Shown here: in pieces, positions 1 to 8,527 of the stretch
How positions within the stretch are numbered: the first letter of the stretch is position 1
Layout: each line of letters opens with the position of its first letter
Assembly: GCF_037154085.1 (NCBI RefSeq)
Contig: NZ_JBANRM010000002.1
Span: forward strand, 496,001 to 560,000
Direction: 5' to 3'
Length of the DNA: 64,000 bases
Source of the DNA: Andeanibacterium fulvum
Lineage (GTDB): Bacteria; Pseudomonadota; Alphaproteobacteria; Sphingomonadales; Sphingomonadaceae
The notes under the pieces: model-generated
The model's input: only the letters and a program-made list of their open reading frames with translations
Databases searched by the model: none
Told to the model about the DNA's origin: nothing
Translations under genes and position numbers: made by a program

Positions 1-2
1 AG

Positions 3-3000
3 GCCAAGAAGTGGGTCGAAAAGGAACGCAAGGAAGTCTGGGACATCCTGGACGAAGTGATCCGCGAACACCCCGTGCTGCTGAACCGCGCGCCGACCCT
101 GCACCGTCTGGGCATTCAGGCCTTCGAACCCGTGCTGATCGAAGGCAAGGCGATCCAGCTGCACCCGCTCGTCTGCTCGGCCTTCAACGCCGACTTCGAC
201 GGTGACCAGATGGCCGTCCACGTGCCGCTTTCGCTGGAAGCCCAGCTGGAAGCCCGCGTGCTGATGATGTCCACCAACAACATCCTCTCGCCCGCCAACG
301 GCAAGCCGATCATCGTGCCTTCGCAGGACATGGTGCTGGGCCTCTACTACCTCTCGATGGAGCGCGAAGGCGATCCGGGCGAGGGCATGATCCTGTCGGA
401 CATGGCCGAAGTGCACCAGGCGCTGGAAGTGAAGGCGGTGACGCTGCACACCAAGATCACTAGCCGCGTGCCGCAGACCGGCGAAGACGGTGTGGAGCGC
501 ATGGTGCGCTATGAAACCACGCCGGGTCGCATGTTGATCGGCGAATGCCTGCCCAAGAACCACAAGGTTCCCTTCGACGTCGTCAATCGCCTTCTCACCA
601 AGAAGGACATCGGTGACGTGATCGACGAAGTCTATCGTCACACCGGCCAGAAGGACACGGTGCTGTTCGCCGACGCCATCATGGCGCTGGGCTTCCGCCA
701 CGCCTGCCGCGCCGGTATCTCGTTCGGCAAGGATGACATGATCATCCCGGCTTCGAAGACCGAGCTGGTCGATCAGACCAAGGCGCTGGTTGCCGATTAC
801 GAGCAGCAGTATCAGGACGGCTTCATCACCCAGCAGGAAAAGTACAACAAGGTGATCGACGCCTGGAGCCGTTGCGGCGATCAGGTGGCGAATGCCATGA
901 TGGAAGAACTACGCGCCACTCCGCTGGACGAGAACGGCCGTCAGAAGCCGATCAACTCGATCTACATGATGAGCCACTCCGGCGCCCGTGGTAGCCCGGC
1001 CCAGATGAAGCAGCTTGGCGGTATGCGCGGCCTTATGGCCAAGCCGTCGGGCGAAATCATCGAGACGCCGATCATCTCGAACTTCAAGGAAGGTCTGACC
1101 GTTCTTGAATACTTCAACTCCACGCACGGCGCCCGTAAGGGTCTGGCCGACACCGCGCTCAAGACGGCGAACTCGGGTTACCTGACCCGCCGTCTGGTCG
1201 ACGTGTCGCAGGATTGCGTGATTGTCGAGGAAGACTGCAAGACCACGAACGCGCTGGAAATGCGCGCCATCGTGCAGGGCGGCTCCACCATCGCCTCGCT
1301 GGGCGAGCGTATCCTGGGCCGTACCGCGGCCGAGGATCTGGTGAACGTCAAGACCGGCGAAGTGATCGTGAAGGCGGGCACGCTGATCGACGAACCGATG
1401 GTGAAGGCCATCGAGGAAGCGGAAGTGCAGTCGGCCAAGATCCGCAGCCCGCTGGTCTGCGAAGCAGCCCAGGGCGTGTGCGGCACCTGCTACGGCCGTG
1501 ACCTTGCTCGCGGTACGCCGGTGAACATCGGCGAGGCCGTGGGCGTGATTGCGGCGCAGTCGATCGGTGAACCGGGTACGCAGCTGACCATGCGTACCTT
1601 CCACATCGGCGGCGCGGCGCAGGTGAACGAAACCTCGCACCTCGAAGCCATCTCGGTGGGCCGCATCGAATATCGCGACATGCCGACCATCAAGGACAAG
1701 CGCGGGCGCATGCTCTCGCTGGCCCGGAACGGCGAAATCCTCGTGATCGACGCGGAAGGCCGTGAACGCGAAATCCACAAGGTGCCTTACGGTACCGTCC
1801 TGATGCACAAGGACGGCGACAAGGTGAAGGAAGGCGATCGCCTGGCCGAGTGGGATCCGTTCACCCTGCCGATCATCACCGAACAGTCGGGCGTGGTGCG
1901 TTACCAGGACCTGCTGGACGGCAAGACCCTGACCGAGCAGACCGACGAAGCCACTGGCATGACCAGCCGCGTGGTGACGGAATATCGCGCTTCGGCCAGC
2001 CGTTCCAAGAAGGAAGACCTGCGTCCGCGCCTGACCCTGCTGAACGAGGGTTCGGACGAGACCGAGGCGGCGCGCTACATGCTCGCCCCGGGCACGACGC
2101 TGTCGGTGGAAGACGGCCAGCAGGTCGAAGCGGGCGACATTCTCGCCCGTGCGACCCGCGAAGCCGCCAAGACCCGCGACATCACCGGCGGTCTGCCGCG
2201 CGTTGCCGAACTGTTCGAAGCACGCAAGCCGAAGGATAACGCGATCATCGCCAAGATCAGCGGCCGGATCGAATTCGTCCGCGACTACAAGGCGAAGCGC
2301 AAGATCGCGATTATTCCCGAGGAAGGCGAACCGGTCGAGTACCTGATCCCCAAGAGCAAGGTGATCGACGTTCAGGAAGGCGACTTCGTGAAGAAGGGCG
2401 ACAACCTGATCTCGGGCAGCCCCGATCCGCACGACATCCTCGAAGTGCTCGGCGTGGAAGCGCTGGCCGAATATCTCGTGGCCGAAATCCAGGAAGTCTA
2501 TCGACTCCAGGGCGTGAAGATCAACGACAAGCACATCGAAGTGATCGTTCGCCAGATGCTGCAGAAGGTCGAGATCACCGATGGCGGGGACACCACCCTG
2601 CTGCCGGGCGAACAGGTCGACTACGAGGAAATGAACGAGGTCAATTCCAAGCTGCCCAAGGGCAAGCAGCCGGCCAGCGGCAACCCGGTTCTGCTGGGTA
2701 TCACCAAGGCCAGCCTGCAGACCCGTTCGTTCATCTCGGCCGCGTCGTTCCAGGAAACCACTCGCGTGCTCACGCAGGCGGCCGTGGAAGGCAAGAAGGA
2801 CACGCTGATCGGCCTGAAGGAAAACGTGATCGTGGGCCGTCTCATCCCCGCCGGTACCGGCGCGGGCATGAACCGCATCCGCGTCGCCGCTTCCAGCCGC
2901 GATGCCGCACTGCGTGCCTCCTACCGCAAGCTGCAGGAAGTGATCATCGCTCCTGACAGTGCGGAAGAAGAACATGCCGCTGAACTGCTGCGCGATCCGG

Positions 3001-3119
3001 CCGACGACACCGGCAATGACGCGCTGGCCCGGGTGGAAGGCGAAACCCACGGCACCGATGCCGATGCGGGCGATTACCTGAACCCCGAAGCGGCCGACGA
3101 AGCAACGGGCGAGGAATAA
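3..3119 (+). CDS. rpoC: DNA-directed RNA polymerase subunit beta' (3' part)
   Basis: This is the C-terminal part (1038 codons plus stop) of the largest core RNA polymerase subunit; the 5' end lies outside the window. The active-site loop NADFDGD, whose three aspartates hold the catalytic magnesium, is encoded at 186-206. Downstream come the bridge-helix and trigger-loop region (GARGS, and QSIGEPGTQLTMRTFH near 1558-1605) and a zinc-binding cysteine set around 1459-1494 (CEAAQGVCGTCYG). The extreme C terminus is acidic (EAADEATGEE), as in alphaproteobacteria. The frame is open from the first complete codon, so there is no sign of damage. A strong terminator follows directly, so rpoC ends its operon here. 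Confidence 0.98.
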   Translation, partial: AKKWVEKERKEVWDILDEVIREHPVLLNRAPTLHRLGIQAFEPVLIEGKAIQLHPLVCSAFNADFDGDQMAVHVPLSLEAQLEARVLMMSTNNILSPANGKPIIVPSQDMVLGLYYLSMEREGDPGEGMILSDMAEVHQALEVKAVTLHTKITSRVPQTGEDGVERMVRYETTPGRMLIGECLPKNHKVPFDVVNRLLTKKDIGDVIDEVYRHTGQKDTVLFADAIMALGFRHACRAGISFGKDDMIIPASKTELVDQTKALVADYEQQYQDGFITQQEKYNKVIDAWSRCGDQVANAMMEELRATPLDENGRQKPINSIYMMSHSGARGSPAQMKQLGGMRGLMAKPSGEIIETPIISNFKEGLTVLEYFNSTHGARKGLADTALKTANSGYLTRRLVDVSQDCVIVEEDCKTTNALEMRAIVQGGSTIASLGERILGRTAAEDLVNVKTGEVIVKAGTLIDEPMVKAIEEAEVQSAKIRSPLVCEAAQGVCGTCYGRDLARGTPVNIGEAVGVIAAQSIGEPGTQLTMRTFHIGGAAQVNETSHLEAISVGRIEYRDMPTIKDKRGRMLSLARNGEILVIDAEGREREIHKVPYGTVLMHKDGDKVKEGDRLAEWDPFTLPIITEQSGVVRYQDLLDGKTLTEQTDEATGMTSRVVTEYRASASRSKKEDLRPRLTLLNEGSDETEAARYMLAPGTTLSVEDGQQVEAGDILARATREAAKTRDITGGLPRVAELFEARKPKDNAIIAKISGRIEFVRDYKAKRKIAIIPEEGEPVEYLIPKSKVIDVQEGDFVKKGDNLISGSPDPHDILEVLGVEALAEYLVAEIQEVYRLQGVKINDKHIEVIVRQMLQKVEITDGGDTTLLPGEQVDYEEMNEVNSKLPKGKQPASGNPVLLGITKASLQTRSFISAASFQETTRVLTQAAVEGKKDTLIGLKENVIVGRLIPAGTGAGMNRIRVAASSRDAALRASYRKLQEVIIAPDSAEEEHAAELLRDPADDTGNDALARVEGETHGTDADAGDYLNPEAADEATGEE

Positions 3120-3150
3120 GTCCCACCCGCCTTCGTGCGAATAAACAGAA

Positions 3151-3184
3151 AACCCCGCCGGAGCGATCCGGCGGGGTTTTTCTT
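3151..3184 (+). terminator. Rho-independent terminator of the rpoC operon
   Basis: A perfect 12-bp stem (AACCCCGCCGGA at 3151-3162, TCCGGCGGGGTT at 3167-3178) with a GCGA loop is followed by a T-rich run. It lies about 30 bp after the rpoC stop and before a convergent gene. Confidence 0.95.
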
Positions 3185-3199
3185 TGGTGTGGGGCTGGC

Positions 3200-3838
3200 C
3201 TAATCGCGGAAGCGCTGTTTCCGCAGTATTTTGGCCGTATCCACATAATCACGCATCGCTCTGCCGTGCCGCCGCTGAAGGTCGAAGGCATGCGCGATTT
3301 CTCTCGGCCGTTCGCAGCCGAACTCGGCCAGTATGGCGGCCATTGCCCCGAAGTCGCCCTTCTTCATGGCCTGCATCCAGTCGCTTTTGCGGTCTGAAGC
3401 GTGGATCTGCTGGAAGATCGGCCTGGGGGGTGTCTTGCCGATCAGATCGGCATCGACCAGCGGCCTTTCCCACGCATGGTCACGAAACCAGGCAGGGATC
3501 GGTCGGCCGACCCTCGCCCAGAACTCCAGCACTTCCACCTGGCGGACGGTCATGCATGCACAGGCTCCCGAATTGCGAATGTGGCATGCATTGGGGGGAT
3601 CCCCGATTGGAGTTTCACTAGAGTAAGCGATCTCGTCTCGTAAGCTGAAGTGCATCCCGCTCTTGATGGCTATGTCGTAGCGGTTGCCACAAACGCACTG
3701 GCAGTGGACCAGCGCGACTTCGCCTGCAAAGAAGTACGCGTCCCGGGGCCGGAAGGGCGTGTAGCGTGGAAATCCATCGACCCACCACAGGGGCTTGTCG
3801 GAAACACGCTCAAGAATATCGTCATGGCGGACATACAT
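3200..3838 (-). CDS. Hypothetical protein with a Cys-rich motif
   Basis: I do not recognise this 212-residue protein. It has a cysteine cluster near residue 48 (CQCVCG) and further cysteines around residues 84-95 (CHIRNSGACAC), which could bind a metal. No signal peptide or membrane segment is evident. The C terminus is basic and helical. An in-frame TGA lies seven codons upstream of the ATG, so the start is well bounded, and an AGGA is placed as a ribosome site. It is transcribed towards the rpoC terminator. Codon use looks less GC3-biased than in the flanking genes, which would fit an acquired or poorly expressed gene; this is an impression, not a calculation. Confidence 0.6.
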   Translation of the reverse strand: MYVRHDDILERVSDKPLWWVDGFPRYTPFRPRDAYFFAGEVALVHCQCVCGNRYDIAIKSGMHFSLRDEIAYSSETPIGDPPNACHIRNSGACACMTVRQVEVLEFWARVGRPIPAWFRDHAWERPLVDADLIGKTPPRPIFQQIHASDRKSDWMQAMKKGDFGAMAAILAEFGCERPREIAHAFDLQRRHGRAMRDYVDTAKILRKQRFRD

Positions 3839-4035
3839 GACGGCATCCTGCGGCAGTCAGTTTGAAATATTGTGAACCCACGGCCGGGAGAAAATACTGC
3901 GACTGGGCGCAGGTTCCGCCAGAAACCGCAGAAGATTGGGAAATTCGGCAAAAGAAGTGCTTCGATGAGGAATCTCGTTCAGTCCACGGCGGAGCATTAA
4001 GGCCTTCGGGTCAGCATTCTGTTTCAACAATCTAC

Positions 4036-4066
4036 GAAAAACCCGGGGCACATTGCTATGCCCCGG
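4036..4066 (-). terminator. Terminator after the TPR-like gene
   Basis: The stem CCGGGGCA / TGCCCCGG (4043-4050 and 4059-4066) is followed, on the minus strand, by GTTTTT. It sits 25 bp beyond the stop of the leftward gene ending at 4091. Confidence 0.85.
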
Positions 4067-4090
4067 CTCTGCGGCGTCATCGGGCTGCTA

Positions 4091-5695
4091 TCAGACTTTC
4101 TTCTGCTTCTTCCGTGCCTTGATCTCATCCGGCGAGGGGATCACCTGTCGCAGCTCCGCGATTGCATCGTCTGCCGCAATGTAGCGTTCGGCGCTGACGC
4201 CAGGTTCGTCCGGATCGACGAAGCGGACAAACGCGAAGGTCAGGGAGCCATAATAGCTTTTGATGTCGGACAGAGAGAGCATCATGGTGAAGCCCTGTTT
4301 GCCGGCCGCCTTGGCCTGCAGCGCTGAGTGGAGCACGATGGAATCGATGGTAACCTGCCGATTGCCGAAGGCGCCGATGCGCCAAAGCCCGGTGTCTTCG
4401 TCGGGCTTGGAACTCATCATCTTCGACTTGGCGATGCGCCATGTGTCTTTCGAGCGGCCTTCGAATTCGCCGATCTTGGCATAGGGCCAGATGAGCGTGA
4501 ACAGCGTGTCCTTGTCCGTATCCTTCTGCAACTTGACCGCCATTGCGGCGTCCCGGCGTTCCTTCCACAGCTCGTCCGGTGTGTGTGCCAGCATGCCGGT
4601 CAGTTCTTCAGCCGGGGCGCCTTCGCGCAGGATGCGGTTGGCTTCCATCACCGCGCCCAGGCTGGGTTCCAGCCATTGCGAGCGGGCTGCGAAGCTGCGC
4701 CGTGCCTGGACGATGTTTCCGTCATGGGCGAGCTGCAGAATGTCATGCAGGTCGAGCAGTTCCACTGTCCTGGAGCTGTTATCCTCCGGAACGCCGCGAT
4801 TGCGCCGGTCGACGATGTTGTTCCTTGCGAACTCGGCGCGTTCGCGCGCGCGCTCCCAGTTTCCGGCGAGGGCATGACTGAGTGCGGTCTGGGCGTACAA
4901 GCCGGAATTGGCTTCTTCAGGCTTCAACTCGTCGAGTGCTTTCAGCACCTCTTCAAATTTGCTGGCGGCCTCGGCAAACCGGCCTTGCTCTTCAAGCACT
5001 CGGGCGTAGGAGAAAAATGACTCGGGCTGAAAACGCTGCAGCCGATTCAGAACGAGTTCGGTTTCTGGCTCGCTCTCGCGGCGAAATTCGAGATATGTCC
5101 TGGCAGTAACCAGCGGAACGTAACTGAAGGCCAAGCCCTCAGTCCGCCTGACCGAGGCCTTTTGTGCCCCAGCCACATCGTCCAGACGCAGCAGGGCTTC
5201 CGCCTCGATATTGTCGAACGACAGGCCCATCGAGCGATCGAAATAGGGGTTGCCCACCAGTCCGAGCGTCTTTGCCTCATCACGTGCCTTGGCCACATCG
5301 TCCAGCGCGACCCGGTAGTCCTTTGCCTCGATCCGGTGAAGCGACCGGGCGAGGATCAGCGGAATGCGGCGCAGGCCGTTGGTTTCAGCCTTTTCACCGT
5401 CGATCAGCTGGGTGCAGGCATCTACGCCCGCCTGCCCGAACAAGCGCTTGGAGGCATCCGGCGCTTCGGGCGATTTGGCAAAGATGCCCAGCAGGGTAAC
5501 TGCCCCGAGGATGCGCGCGAAGTTCTCGCCGTCGCTCATATTATTGGGGTTGCCGTCGCAGCGCAGATAGAGCGAGCCGAGCCGCTTTTCCTCTTCCTTG
5601 CGTGCCAGTTTTTCTTCGGGCGTTTCCGCCCCGGCAGCGCTCGCGCTGCAAACCATTGCGGCGGCCGCAGCCGCCAGCGCCAAACGTTTCATCAT
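4091..5695 (-). CDS. Secreted TPR-like hypothetical protein
   Basis: The 534-residue product starts with a clear Sec signal peptide (MMKRLALAAAAAAMVCSAS, cleavage near AGAE). The frame stays open 44 codons further upstream, but that extension is not protein-like and the signal peptide fixes the start at the MM pair. The mature part is alpha-helical with repeated Ala/Leu/Glu-rich segments resembling degenerate tetratricopeptide repeats (for example around residues 190-330), suggesting a periplasmic or outer-membrane-associated scaffold. The C terminus is very basic (KARKKQKKV). The specific function is unknown. It is downstream of and codirectional with the phoX-like gene, but a terminator separates them. 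Confidence 0.7.
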   Translation of the reverse strand: MMKRLALAAAAAAMVCSASAAGAETPEEKLARKEEEKRLGSLYLRCDGNPNNMSDGENFARILGAVTLLGIFAKSPEAPDASKRLFGQAGVDACTQLIDGEKAETNGLRRIPLILARSLHRIEAKDYRVALDDVAKARDEAKTLGLVGNPYFDRSMGLSFDNIEAEALLRLDDVAGAQKASVRRTEGLAFSYVPLVTARTYLEFRRESEPETELVLNRLQRFQPESFFSYARVLEEQGRFAEAASKFEEVLKALDELKPEEANSGLYAQTALSHALAGNWERARERAEFARNNIVDRRNRGVPEDNSSRTVELLDLHDILQLAHDGNIVQARRSFAARSQWLEPSLGAVMEANRILREGAPAEELTGMLAHTPDELWKERRDAAMAVKLQKDTDKDTLFTLIWPYAKIGEFEGRSKDTWRIAKSKMMSSKPDEDTGLWRIGAFGNRQVTIDSIVLHSALQAKAAGKQGFTMMLSLSDIKSYYGSLTFAFVRFVDPDEPGVSAERYIAADDAIAELRQVIPSPDEIKARKKQKKV

Positions 5696-5804
5696 TTCAG
5701 TGCCCCCGGTTTCCCCGTTTCGTGCCGGTTCTTGTCCAAGATGCCGCAATCCGCAAGTCCGCGAATTTCCGGAACAGACTGGGAGTTCCCGCGACCAAGC
5801 GCAC

Positions 5805-5844
5805 AGCAAAAAGGAAGGCCGGGGCACCTTGCGATGCCCCGGCC
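5805..5844 (-). terminator. Terminator after the phoX-like gene
   Basis: A perfect 10-bp stem (GGCCGGGGCA at 5817-5826, TGCCCCGGCC at 5835-5844) is followed on the minus strand by TTCCTTTTTG. It lies 27 bp past the stop of the leftward gene. Confidence 0.9.
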
Positions 5845-5871
5845 AGCCTGTCGTTCGATTGAGGTGTCGGA

Positions 5872-8298
5872 TCAGAGACCGACGACGCCGCCATCGTCCT
5901 TGGTGATGGCGACCACGGCCGAGCGCGGTCGGCCCGAATAGGTGCCGCCCTGGCTCTGCGGCCAGTTGCTGCTGGGCGTGGCGGCCGAACCGTTTTCACC
6001 CGGATGCTGGATGCCGACAAACAGGGTGCGGCCGTCCGGAGTGGTGTCCACGCCGGTGATCTCGCATTCCAGCGGGCCGGTGAGGAAGCGCTTCAGCGTG
6101 CCTGCCGTCGCGGCAGTGCCGGCCTGGGTGGTCTGCACCGCCGTGGCGCCGCCAGTGCCGCTATTGGTGATGGTCTTGCTGCCGCCATCGCCCACGAAGC
6201 CGGGGAGGGCCGCCAGCATCTGGTTGTTGGTCCGGTCAGTGAAGGCGCCATCGTCGGTCTGGATCCACAGCAGCGGACGCAGGTGGCCGGCCGGGTTCTG
6301 CGTGCGCGAGAACCACAAGCCGTCCGGGCTGGAGAAGTCGTTGCCGGCATCCAGGCCCGAGATGTTCACATCCGCGCCGGCTTCCGCCGAATCCGCGCCG
6401 AACAGGTAGATGTCCCAGATGAAGCTGGTGGCAGCCTGATTGTCCCCGCCTTCGCGGATGCGGATGATGTGGCCATTGGCATTGCCATAGCTGTTGCCCG
6501 GCTGGCTGACATAGTGACGCGGATTGGCCGCATCGGTGCCGTTGAGCGGGCGGCCCGACGAGTTGTTATTGGTCAGCGTCAGGTAGATTTCGCCAGTGCG
6601 CGGATTGCAGGCGGTCCATTCCGGGCGGTCCATCGGGGTCGCGCCCACCGCGTCGGCGGCAAGGCGGGTGTTGACCAGAATGTCCTGCTGGTTCTGGAAC
6701 ACATATTCCGGATCGTTGCCTGCGGCCGGGCGGTTGGGCACCTGACCGTGGACCAGCGGCAGCCAGCTGCCAGTGCCGTCGGCATTGAACTTGGCGACGT
6801 AGAGCGTGCCCGAGTCCAGATATTTGTCGCCGATGGTCAGGCGGTTTTCCGCCAGAGCATCACGCGAATCCCAGGCGACGCTGGACACGAACTTGTAGAA
6901 ATATTCGCGGCGGGCATCGTCGCCCATATAGACGGCGACCTTGCGGCCGGATTCCAGCTTGCCCAGCCATGCGCCTTCATGGCCGAAGCGGCCCAGGGCC
7001 GTGCGCTTGCGGGGCTTGCTGGCGGGATCGTAGGGATCGATTTCCACGACCCAGCCCATCTGGTTGGGCTCGTTCCGGTAATCCTGCACCGCGGTCAGCC
7101 CTTCGGTGGCGCGGGCGTCCCAGCGGCGGAAGCGGGTGTCGGAGGGATTGGCGGGCGTCACGCTCGACCAGGCATAATTGCCGGCGCTGCCGGTCACGCC
7201 ATAGCGGCGCAGCGAGGTCAGTTCGCGGGCGCTGCGCAGGGCATCGTCGCCACTACGCTTGAAGTAGCCGGCCCAGTTTTCCTCGCAGGTCAGGTTGGTG
7301 CCCCATTCGGTATGGCCGTTGGCGCAATTGTTGATCGTGCCGCGACCCTGCGTGCCATCGGTGGAATAGACGGTCTTGAGGAAGTCCGAACCCTTCGCCG
7401 GGCCGTTGAACTGCATCGGCGTGTTGGGCGTGATGCGGTGGTTGAAGGCGCTGTCCTTCACCCAGCTCCAGCCGGCGCGGCGATCCGACTTGTATTCGGT
7501 GATGCTGACGCCGTGGGCGTCGATTTCCTTGACCGCCTCGGCTTCCGGACGCGGGCCGGATGCGACATTGGTGGGGCCGTTGGGGTGGAGGTACTGGATG
7601 TTCAGGTTCTCGTGGTTCTGCACCAGCAGGCCGCGCTTGGACGAATTGTCGTTGCGCTTGCCGTTCGGGCTCAGGCCGAAGAAGTGCAGCGCGTCGCCAT
7701 GGTCGCCGATGCGCTTGTCGAAATCGGTGTCGGTGCCGTCATTCTTGTAATCGGCAACGCCCGCCGCGATCGGATCGCCAAGGCGCGTCATTACCTGCAC
7801 CGAATAGCCCTGCGGCACGGTGACGATGTCGTTGCGGTTCTTGTCCACTGCCTGGAAGCTGAGCTTGGCCGGGCTGACCAGCACGCGGGCAAGCCCGTTC
7901 AGCAGCGAAAAGACGAGCGTGGTGACGTTCGAAACGGCCGGAGCGATGAAGGAGATGCGGCCATCTTCCTCGGTGACCAGCTCCACTTCAGGGCCTTCGA
8001 CCTGTTTCCAGTCCTTGCCGGCGCTGGTGGTGAGTTCCACGGCCTGGCCGGTGGTGACGGCGACTTCCTGGTTCACGGCCACGGTCTTGCCGCCATCGGT
8101 GCCGCCGAGGATATCCTCGGTGCAGCCCGTCAGCATGGCGCCGCCGAGGAAGGCCGCGCTGCTGGCGGCAAGGCCGCCGCGCATCACCGAGCGGCGCGAA
8201 TGGCGCGCGTCGGCGAGTTCCCACAGGGTCTGGCCGGGAGTGTTGTTGGTGTCGACATCGCCATCGGTATAGCCGTGGCCGGGAATCAGATCGGTCAT
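5872..8298 (-). CDS. PhoX/DUF839-family phosphatase, Tat-exported
   Basis: This 808-residue protein matches the PhoX (DUF839) family of calcium- and iron-dependent periplasmic alkaline phosphatases, which release phosphate from organic phosphoesters. The N terminus carries a twin-arginine signal (RRSVMRGG near residues 35-42), a hydrophobic stretch and a cysteine in a lipobox-like context (LTGC), so it may be a Tat-exported lipoprotein. Family-typical segments include GRFGHEGAWLG, VYMGDDARREYFYKFVS, and near the C terminus TGVDTTPDGRTLFVGIQHPG. Length and C-terminal motifs indicate an intact gene. No Pho box was recognised upstream, so regulation by phosphate is only expected from the family. 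It is divergent from nadE. Confidence 0.85.
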   Translation of the reverse strand: MTDLIPGHGYTDGDVDTNNTPGQTLWELADARHSRRSVMRGGLAASSAAFLGGAMLTGCTEDILGGTDGGKTVAVNQEVAVTTGQAVELTTSAGKDWKQVEGPEVELVTEEDGRISFIAPAVSNVTTLVFSLLNGLARVLVSPAKLSFQAVDKNRNDIVTVPQGYSVQVMTRLGDPIAAGVADYKNDGTDTDFDKRIGDHGDALHFFGLSPNGKRNDNSSKRGLLVQNHENLNIQYLHPNGPTNVASGPRPEAEAVKEIDAHGVSITEYKSDRRAGWSWVKDSAFNHRITPNTPMQFNGPAKGSDFLKTVYSTDGTQGRGTINNCANGHTEWGTNLTCEENWAGYFKRSGDDALRSARELTSLRRYGVTGSAGNYAWSSVTPANPSDTRFRRWDARATEGLTAVQDYRNEPNQMGWVVEIDPYDPASKPRKRTALGRFGHEGAWLGKLESGRKVAVYMGDDARREYFYKFVSSVAWDSRDALAENRLTIGDKYLDSGTLYVAKFNADGTGSWLPLVHGQVPNRPAAGNDPEYVFQNQQDILVNTRLAADAVGATPMDRPEWTACNPRTGEIYLTLTNNNSSGRPLNGTDAANPRHYVSQPGNSYGNANGHIIRIREGGDNQAATSFIWDIYLFGADSAEAGADVNISGLDAGNDFSSPDGLWFSRTQNPAGHLRPLLWIQTDDGAFTDRTNNQMLAALPGFVGDGGSKTITNSGTGGATAVQTTQAGTAATAGTLKRFLTGPLECEITGVDTTPDGRTLFVGIQHPGENGSAATPSSNWPQSQGGTYSGRPRSAVVAITKDDGGVVGL

Positions 8299-8527
8299 GT
8301 ATACGCCCCCAAAGGATTTGAGGGCTCCCGCCTATGCGGTGAATATGTCCGCTCTACTCACGCCAGGCGGCAGGGTTGCGACTGCCGCGTAACATGCTGA
8401 CACACGCTTGAAATCCCGATGAAACACAGCCTCGGCCCTGTCTCAATCGCGGCAGGGTGTGGAGCATCGCCTCCGGCGTGCGTCTTCGCGATTGCCCGCG
8501 CCTCTCTGGCCGCCTAATCCTGACCCT

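Noticed and set aside
909..3050. Long open frame (713 codons) opposite rpoC
   Set aside because: It is antisense to a highly conserved gene, rich in His/Arg/Ala as expected from a shadow frame in GC-rich DNA, and has no domain.
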